From Pyronema omphalodes (lineage: Eukaryota; Ascomycota; Pezizomycetes; Pezizales; Pyronemataceae), in the NCBI GenBank assembly GCA_024516155.1, contig JAJJXM010000026.1, forward strand, positions 496,001 to 560,000: 64,000 bases of DNA, in the 5' to 3' direction. Shown here piece after piece: positions 56,827 through 64,000 of the stretch. Both the position numbers and the translations under genes were made by a program. Under the pieces are notes generated by a model that saw nothing but the letters and a program-made list of their open reading frames with translations, searched no databases and was not told the origin of the DNA. Every line of letters starts with the position of its first letter. Positions within the stretch are counted from its first letter, which is position 1.

Positions 56827-57639
56827 GGCGATAGGACGACGCGTTGGTGATGAAAGAGTGTGGTGAGCTGGAGCAGAGGTGCGGGGCAAGCTCGATGGAG
56901 CCGCCTTAATGTACTAACGCTATTAGGAGCTTGGTACTACCATTATGGTGACCATACAACTGGTAACTCAAAACGTCACCACGCGTCGGCCATACTTGAA
57001 CAGTACAATTTATTTGATACCAAAAGGTGCTAAATAAACTCATCAAGTCTTCCGCCATCTCTGATATTACTGGCTTAGCTTTAGTGAAGGAGATTCCGCA
57101 AAAATAATTCCGGGTTAGGGTAAGGGGAAAGCTTCCTTGGAGCTTTGGGAAACTCACCAGATTGTCGAAACACGAACTTGGCTTGCCAAACGCGCAATTG
57201 ACTGAGTTCACTTCCATAAGATTGGCCCGTGAAACAATTACTCTGTCTCTAAACCCCCAGATCCTTTTTTCGGGTGTGCCTTGTGACAGAGCGAGGATTG
57301 CAATTAATATATATCGCGATCACAAAGTGTGACTCGATTGCCTCTAGGACTCGGACGGGCCGCCAGAGTTTCCCGGCATCCACGCTTCATGAGTCTCATA
57401 AAACTTATGTTTACTCTATAATGTAACTATAGAGTAAGTTTTGCATCCACCGTCAAATAGTTTAACCTTAATGCCACATCACAATAAATCTTGTCCTCCC
57501 ATCTCTTCTTCTCACCTCTAGCGTCTTAAGTCATGGTTTGCACCAAGGTACGCACTACCTACGTACCGGTGGACACAAATCACAAACATATCATGAAATA
57601 CGATATGAAACTGCAGAAATGGAGACAGCGGATACATGA

Positions 57640-58245
57640 AGAATAGCCACTATACAAAGATATTCGCCTGAAAATTCATTGGGCAAAATTGCAGCTGAGA
57701 GTATGACAAATACAGTAAATCTGGCAATCCCTAGTGCATAATTTAATCCATATGTTTCCCAATGGGCAACTCCGTTGTTTAGACAGGCCAAAGAGATAAT
57801 GGGTCGAATCCTCTGCGAATTTTTTGGGACGCATGGTGTAGACGAGGATGACCACTGTTCTAATAAATTTGCAAAACAACATTTCCTTGGAGCTATTGAT
57901 GTAAAAACAGACTTTAGAAACAGGAGAATCCAAAAAAAAAAAAAAAAAAAAAAAAAAAAACAGGAGTTATGGCACACCGTTCATGATGAGCTAGTCCAAA
58001 GCTTTTCCCATGTTAAAGACACTACTGAAAGTCAGTCAAGGAAGCATATCAGCGAATATGTACATGATTTCAAGGAGAATTTCAGTGCTATGTGCACGTG
58101 CCATCGTTTTAACAGGGCAAAGATGGATGCATTGAGGGTATTGAACTTTTGGAGAAGCCGGAAAGCCGAACTTATGATGCATGACGATGTGTCGAACGCT
58201 ATAGAATATGGTCATCTTGAGAGAGTTATTAATTGCATAGCGTGA
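57640..58245 (+). pseudogene. Possible relic of an unknown protein gene, interrupted by a stop and a poly-A run
   Basis: A single frame with protein-like codon use runs from 57640, passes an in-frame TAA at 57739, and continues for 167 codons to 58245. Its end coincides with a perfect GTGAGT donor at 58242, as if an exon ended there. Upstream it is bounded by TGA at 57637. Nine Lys codons come from a 29-nt A-run at 57932-57960. The TAA and TGA could both derive from C-to-T changes (CAA, CGA), as repeat-induced mutation would produce. No family is recognised with confidence; the end (NAIEYGHLERVIN) is vaguely like C-terminal parts of large fungal transposon-associated proteins. Chance open frames of this length are possible. 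Confidence 0.3.
57932..57960 (+). repeat. Poly-A tract (29) flanked by AAACAGGAG direct repeats
   Basis: The 9-mer aaacaggag occurs at 57918-57926 and again at 57958-57966, with aatcc plus the A-run between. This arrangement can result from a small poly-A retro-insertion with target duplication, or from slippage. Confidence 0.7.
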
Positions 58246-58385
58246 GTCACCAGTAATTGGGATTTCTTTATTCAAGTAGATAGTTGTCTTCATATTGGTA
58301 GATTTCATCAACTGCATTTGCCTGGTCATTCATGATGCCTCTTGATATACTTCAGGGAGAATGTCCAGTTTGAAAATACTGGGCC

Positions 58386-58392
58386 TATAAAA
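58386..58392 (+). promoter_or_regulatory. TATA box, TATAAAA
   Basis: Consensus TATAAAA followed by ccccgccc, 116 bp upstream of the ATG at 58508. The distance suits a fungal promoter with a leader of about 80 nt. Confidence 0.55.
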
Positions 58393-58507
58393 CCCCGCCC
58401 TCTGGACGTTCGTAGCATATTATCCAACTTAAACAACAGCACAACACACCGGGCCAAGATCTTAACTATCCACAACATTATCAGAAACACCAAATCAGCA
58501 CTTCATT

Positions 58508-60630
58508 ATGGCTCCGACAAAGCAAACCGTATGCGCAGAAATAAGCATAGTCGCAATCCAACTCATCAATAAACAACCAAAATTCGTAGAATGCTCGAGT
58601 GTGGTTGCGGATGCCGGCATGACCTGGGATGTGAGTATCGGTTTCCCCAAATTTTACCAGTAATTTTTCTAACGATACTCTAGGAATTTTCAAAAGCTGC
58701 ACGAAATCAGCACAATAACGCTCTCTATACCGATGAAATGGCACTTGGAAACATTGCCGCTGCAGAAGAGAGCGTTGGTTACGTACCACCTGAAGATTCG
58801 AGGTGGTACCTTTCGCCTGACGTTGACGTAACCCTCGCAACCGTCGGTCAGAGCAAGACAGAATTTATACCTGCAGCGTCTCAGGATGGACAACGATCCA
58901 AGTGGAAGTTATTCATAAATCCTCACGATAACCCGCCGCTGCTCAAGGCTTATGCATACGTTTTCCACCTTCGCCGCGACAGGAAGTTTCACATTAGGCT
59001 TTCTACCGAGCCAATTCCTCCGGATGATGCGAGGATATACAACATGACACGTTTGAGCTTTTCAAACTCATCGGAAGATAAAGTCAAGAATTCGCAAGAG
59101 GGCTATCAGCGGCCAACAAAAAGCTCCCGTTTGGCAATTAGACCCATCAACCACACGGTTAAAGTTATGGGCCGAAATTCTTCTGCCTTGCATCAGCAGA
59201 AGGAACTTACGAAGGTGTCAGTAAAAGTCACCCAGCAAGAAGCCTATAATAGGACCGACAATACACCATTACCGGACGAGACATCTTATGCCGAGCGCTC
59301 CAGCTCACCTGAATCAGGCAGAGCAACTCCGTTCTCCAGCCCCGATGAGGCTTTGGATTCTTCATTCTCGGAGTTGACAGATGGGAGTGCTACACCATAC
59401 AGCCCTACCAGCCCCCAGCCAACTTGGTCGCGGAGTTCCAGTCCAGATCGAAGGATTTCGACTCCAGATGACGAGTCAAAGCCTCTACATTCGGTACCAG
59501 CAGAGGGTGGCGATGAGGCAGACATTCCATCGTCTGCATCTTTGCCGTCAAAAGAAACTGGAGACGAACCAGACGTTTCGTCGTCTCCACCCTTAGCGCC
59601 AAAAGAGATTGACCAGCTTTCAGATGAGCTGGTACCCATAAGCTCGGAGTTGCCGGATCTCCAGAAGGAAACAGTTTCGCCATCGGACTCAGGAGATTGC
59701 GAAATTGAGTCAGAGACTGAATCCTCTCTTGGTGATTCAGTCTCCGAATTTCTCCCATGCGTAGAATCATCAGACCCAGAGAGTCTCGGCCCAATCGATA
59801 CACCCAACGTCGAACCCCCGGCAGCAAGTGATACCGATAGCAAGTCCGATATCTCCCTGGCCACAGCTGAATCATCAGCAACTCCAGAGATCGAGGTCCT
59901 GGACGCTACTGCGCTTGATTTAGCGCAGCTTTCCTCTGATGCTGTAGGTTCAGAAACGCCGGGTCTCATTAGTTTAAGCGGGGAAGCTGTAACTGACAAT
60001 GACCAAGATGCTGCCTCAGGCCTCGGAAGTTCAATGCCGACTTACACTGGGGATTCGGTGTCCGGCGATTTTGAGGATACAGAGATGGGCCATTCAACTA
60101 ATCAGATGGTCGAGGAGCCAACCTCTCTTCCATCTGATGATCTGAGCGAGGACAATGATCGAGATGGAAGATCATCGCCCACAGGATCTGTAAAAACATT
60201 GGCCTCTGTAAGTCCTGCAACGAGTGAAGCACTACCTGAAACTAGGCACGGTGATGATATAAATGACGGCGGAGAGTTTTACTGTCCAGCACACCATCCG
60301 TCACGAGCATTATTGCCTGAGCCGGTCGAAGTCCCAGCTCAAGAATCAACACCCCAACTTTCACCATCCCGTCATTCCAACATTCCATATTTTGAAATGG
60401 AGTTGAGCGGGTCTTCCTCACCTGAGCAAAATGGTAGCGAATTATCACCATCATCGCCAATGGCCAGCCCTGAGGCAACTGAGAGCGAATCGGCATCGCT
60501 CTGTTCAACATCACTGGATGGAAGCACAATTCCAGTTGTAGAAATTTCCTGCGAATTTCCAGCGGATTCTAACGCAATCCAACCGGAAGCGGCAGGCCAA
60601 TCGTCATCGTCTGATTCCGATTCGTCATAA
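58508..60630 (+). CDS. Large acidic Ser/Pro-rich orphan with ordered N-terminal region
   Basis: Exons 58508-58630 and 58684-60630, 689 aa. The 53-nt intron (GTGAGT, CTAACG branch, TCTAG) is phase 0. Residues 1-150 look folded, with alternating hydrophobic strands (QTVCAEISIVAIQLINKQPK, KWKLFINPHDNPPLLKAYAY, FHLRRDRKFHIRL). About 500 residues of Ser, Glu, Asp and Pro follow, with many SP/TP sites (SPESGRATPFSSPDEA, YSPTSPQPTWSRSSSPD), almost without Lys or Arg. One CPAHHP motif occurs near the C-terminus. No domain recognised. It is a disordered, probably heavily phosphorylated protein. It was checked on both strands: the long minus-strand frames are shadows. Confidence 0.75.
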
Positions 60631-61813
60631 TTGTTTACGAGTTCACAGTCTCCATCGCCGGTAATGGGGGACTCAGAATTGGGCGACCCAGACTGATCGG
60701 GGTCGTCCAATTCGCCGCTTCAGAGCCCTCGTTGCCTTCTATTGCATGTACATCTTATAAATCTAACCTACAGCCCATTGTTAGCCGACGGTATAGAGGA
60801 GCTAGGTACTTTAATACCCAATGATGGGGTGATTAAGTCAATAACGAGACGTTTCAAAGTATGCAGATTATCGGTACCTAAATTGGTTGGAGAAGTCCTG
60901 TATTTTATATAGCCTAAAGAATAATATGCATAACTAAAGATTTTTTTGATTTCGAAACTTGATATTTATTTGCTGATAGCGCGGACAGGCTAAGTTAGTA
61001 TTTGTTCCGCACCATCTGTAGCATGGAATTGCAATACTTAAAATGCTGCTTTATGGTCGACTAGTCCTGTAGCGGTGCTATGAAAATACGGCGTAGCTGC
61101 GATTATGGTAAACCTTAGAATAACTCGAAATACAGGTAAGGAATCGAGAAAGAGTAATATACTTAATTATCTAGTCTCCCGCTTTTATTTTGTAGGCTAA
61201 GAGTGGTAATTTATCGACTGATGTTGAATAAAAAAGTAGAGGATTGTGGAGGGTATATACACAGCTTACAGAAGTGGAGGAGCCCCCTCGTGAAATTTTC
61301 TTGTGCACCAAGCCACCCCAACCTTACCGGCAGGCTCACTGGTGTGGCGAAGTTGTACCGCTTTATTCATGCATTATCATTTCAGAGTGGATGTATTGTG
61401 TTGGATTTACCTGGGGTGTTATTACCGAGTAAACGTAAACAACCTAATCACCGGTTATCGCATTACATGTTCACGAGATACCGCTATCGTGGTTAATCTC
61501 AGCATGTAATGAAATACACTCAATTACATTTATTTGGTCAACAGCAAATTAATAGCTTGGATTGGCAAGTGGGACAACCGATTAATCAAGACCAAGTGTT
61601 CTTCACGTCATAATCATGAACTATCACTGCGAAACCACAGTTATTGTATTGGTGCATATTATTTTACCTTTGGTGACATATAAGCTAATTCGTTAGCGTT
61701 AAATAGCTTTGACCTCGCTAATTAATGTCGTTCTACTTGCCATACGAATTCCATTCTCCATCGCCACCTTCGCTTTCAATCCTCGAGATACGCCTCCGAT
61801 AATCTACTCCAAA
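60631..61813. other. Intergenic, AT-rich
   Basis: Three overlapping short frames at 61203-61509 in different phases; none is convincing. No other feature. Confidence 0.45.
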
Positions 61814-62444
61814 ATGCGTGTGCTGAAGGCTTGCCAAAAACCGTCATGTCAAGAACCAAGCGTGGATGTCACGCAAGTTAATCGCCACCAGTTCTCAGGA
61901 CCAGATATCCTCGGACAGCGTATGAAGCGAGACGGTAAAGGTGGCTTTCACTTTGAACCTGGGATGACCAATAAATTTGAAAGTGTTAAAAGATGGCAGG
62001 TCGGTAGGCCCTTCTTTATTAGTCGTTCAATAACTCATTGAATCATAGGATATGCAAGGCTTTATCAACCTAGTCCACACTACGAACCCACTCGATCCGG
62101 AGAACACAGCACTAACAAACGTTCCCCAAGTGATGATCACCTCCTTGACGCCAATTGGATGTAGCATCCATGGAGATTGGGGCCACCTTCCTGTTGATAT
62201 TTGTGATGTTGACGATACAGAAACCGAGGAGCTGTGGACATCGACATGGACCGATATTGAAGAGAACGTAAACGAACTTTCTTGGACTTTTGCACTTTAC
62301 ATTTATGTCATGGCTGAGGATCAAAGATCTCGTGATGTACGGGTCTTCGTGAGTAGATGCCCTTTACAAGTTCAGGACAACTATGTTGATACCGTTAATA
62401 ATTATCTTGCACTGCTCACCAGCTCTGACGATACAATTTCCTGA
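61814..62444 (+). CDS. Orphan protein, two exons
   Basis: Exons 61814-61999 and 62049-62444, 193 aa. The 49-nt intron (GTCGGT to AATCATAG) is phase 0. The frame is open upstream to 61709 without an ATG, so Met at 61814 is used. Exon 1 is basic with a Cys-x5-Cys (ACQKPSC). Exon 2 is acidic and rich in hydrophobics (VMITSLTPIGCSIHGDWGHL, ICDVDDTETEELWTSTWTDI, ELSWTFALYIYVMAEDQRS). No family recognised. The donor is not consensus, so the model is moderate. Confidence 0.5.
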
Positions 62445-63038
62445 TGTGATAGCATTGGAATAAATTTTCGATTATAATACTTACCCTTCAAATGTTTTGA
62501 GTTGTGTATGTAGATGCTTGTTGAAGTATTGTCTTATAAATCAGTTGCAAAGAATACGACGGGCGGGCTTTGTGCAGATGTGTATAAATCAATGCTCCCT
62601 CAAGATTCCTTCTTGGGGGTAATGACACCTTGACATGTATTTCTGTTCGGATGTGCCGCTCTACAGTTCTAGCTGTTTATGTAATGTTATCCTGTAGAAA
62701 TGATAAACTACGATGCATATGTCACGATAATAATCCAACTGAATCCAACATTCTTCAAGCAAAGTAATAATTTCCCAATATGCCGTTTGGACAATTTGGT
62801 GAACAGAATCCGACAGTTGTTAGCTGAATATCAGTTTCATAGATTTGGCGATAAATAAGAGACAAATTTTGTCACAATGTCCACAAGTCAGGCCTTACCT
62901 CCATACCGCTCTTGAGCCTCTTTTTGTCAACATACTAAGTTCATTATTCGCTGATACAAGAAGTACCTAGGCTGCATCTTCCATTTTCAAATTACACCAG
63001 AATTTTAATTCAAATTTCAAACAAACACCTTTCCAACT
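62445..63038. other. Intergenic, AT-rich
   Basis: No supported gene or RNA. Confidence 0.45.
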
Positions 63039-63552
63039 ATGCCAATATCGAAAACTAAGCATGCGGCTCGTCAAAAGGGCCCTCACCATGTATCTGTTTA
63101 GATAAAACAGTCAATACAAGGCAAAAGAGAGCATGGCGAACCGGTCATACTTAAATCTCATCAACTCAACATGAAGATAAGAATTCACCGACAAAACCCA
63201 TTGCTTTGTTCATCTAACTGAAAGATTAGGACATACTGCAAGCTGTTGTCCTCGGGTTTAACGATAGGGGTCTTGTTTTCCCCAATTGTCACTGTTCAAA
63301 GCCGGTGATCGAATTGCGGATCCGCAGTTTGATTCTCAGTGAATTAATTTCTCGTCATGTAGAGAGCATGCATGGTTACAGGCTATCAATAATGCAGTTG
63401 ATGAGTGGACTGCAACACCGGCTGCCCCGCGTTTTGTGAGTCACATCATCATCTTTCGTGATATTGGCACAGAAAAGAGGATAATGCGCTTCGAATTCTT
63501 TGAAGAAAACATTATTCACTATGAAGGGCGGTTTTGGGAGGGAGGCTTCTAG
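63039..63552 (+). CDS. Possible small spliced gene, unknown
   Basis: Hand-built model: exon 1 63039-63089 (MPISKTKHAARQKGPHH), a 140-nt intron from GTATCT to a CTAAC branch site and TTAG, then exon 2 from 63230 in phase (DILQAVVLGFNDRGLVFPNC ... SKPVIELRI). The last exon ends with TAG at 63552 (DEWTATPAAPRFVSHIIIF ... HYEGRFWEGGF). The second intron is not settled: GTGATC at 63306 to CAG at 63381 keeps phase, and other borders are possible. About 90-115 aa. No family recognised; open stretches this short can arise by chance. Confidence 0.25.
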
Positions 63553-64000
63553 TGTATTTGATTGAAAGTGTGCTACTTTTTGAGATGAGATCATGAGAAT
63601 GCTTGCTCATATATACGGTTTTTGTCTTTTTTTACTTTATTTTGATTGTAATGTTAGATTGCTTTCCATATATTTATGTTGACGTTCTACAATAATGCTG
63701 TGGAGCTTTTTGAAGGAATAGTGGGAGATGTCAGGTGTATAACACACGTTATCCCTTCATCCATTTTAAAAGAATGATTATCTTGTATTATCACTCGAAA
63801 TCTAGCGACGCCAGGTGATGAGTAACCCAGTTTACTATCTAGCGCTGCCAGAGATAACCCTTTAATTTCAACGGATAGTAGTGTGCGGATTAAGGATCTT
63901 GGGGTAGGAATGTTCCCTAAAATATATCACAATAGTAATTCTGTAAAGGGTACTTGATAAAATTTGTACCCCATATTTACTCCGCTCCAGTAGCCTCGAA
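63553..64000. other. Window end, AT-rich
   Basis: No gene seen. A feature extending past the window cannot be excluded. Confidence 0.4.

Larger units (their letters stand above)
56827..58507. other. Intergenic with a probable gene relic
   Basis: AT-rich. The relic at 57640-58245 and a TATA box at 58386 are listed separately. Nothing supported in 56890-57600. Confidence 0.45.

Noticed and set aside
59286..59999. 237-codon minus-strand ORF inside the 58508-60630 gene
   Set aside because: Antisense shadow of a Ser/Glu-rich coding region.

Overview
This window looks like nuclear DNA of a filamentous ascomycete (Pezizomycotina). The signs are protein genes with short GT-AG introns (mostly about 50-150 nt, often with a CTAAC/CTAAT-like branch site), fungal versions of housekeeping genes (Fpr4-type nucleolar FKBP, mL59/MRPL25, Msl1, Ape2/Aap1, cytochrome c peroxidase, Atg10), and long AT-rich intergenic DNA with many simple-sequence arrays. 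I cannot assign a genus. No rRNA, tRNA, CRISPR array or intact transposon could be supported.

Layout. 1-3.7 kb: non-coding, with a 9-bp tandem array and two poly-C tracts. 3.7-4.65 kb (-): U2 snRNP B''/Msl1 in three exons. 4.7-7.4 kb: mostly non-coding. 7.5-13.1 kb: two small orphan genes, then a dense cluster of at least seven tandem arrays (units of 7-17 bp) around the diphthamide gene DPH4 (-). 15.0-16.3 kb: cytochrome c peroxidase. 16.3-18.6 kb: decayed repeats. 18.6-19.3 kb (-): a PhzF-like protein reduced to its C-terminal lobe. 19.9-20.4 kb: orphan. 20.8-22.4 kb: nucleolar FKBP (FPR4). 23.3-23.9 kb (-): coiled-coil orphan. 25.4-26.2 kb (-): mitoribosomal mL59. 27.5-28.3 kb: nucleotidyltransferase-like. 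29.3-31.3 kb: CDC6. 32-34.3 kb: two orphans. 35.5-37.5 kb (-): SAD1/USP39. 38.2-40.9 kb (-): PRP39. 41.9-43.8 kb: a CHFR-like RING/PBZ ubiquitin ligase without an FHA domain. 44.4-45.6 kb: U2AF35. 47.6-51.0 kb: M1 aminopeptidase with a leader. 52.1-54.1 kb: DPH6. 54.7-55.3 kb (-): ATG10, a spliced gene with no long single ORF. 55.8-56.8 kb (-): thioredoxin-fold/PITH protein without the CxxC pair. 57.6-58.2 kb: a probable gene relic. 58.5-60.6 kb: large acidic orphan. 61.8-64 kb: small orphan genes in AT-rich DNA.

Functional themes. Four splicing genes (U2B''/Msl1, Sad1, Prp39, U2AF35) lie within 42 kb, spanning U1 (Prp39), U2 (Msl1, U2AF35) and tri-snRNP (Sad1) steps. Two diphthamide-pathway genes (DPH4 and DPH6) are about 40 kb apart. 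The rest covers replication licensing, autophagy conjugation, mitochondrial translation, peroxide detoxification and protein turnover. There is no operon logic; neighbours are independent transcription units, some divergent and some convergent. Exon joins were worked out by hand from splice signals, reading-frame phase and family similarity recalled from general knowledge; no alignment or database search was run.
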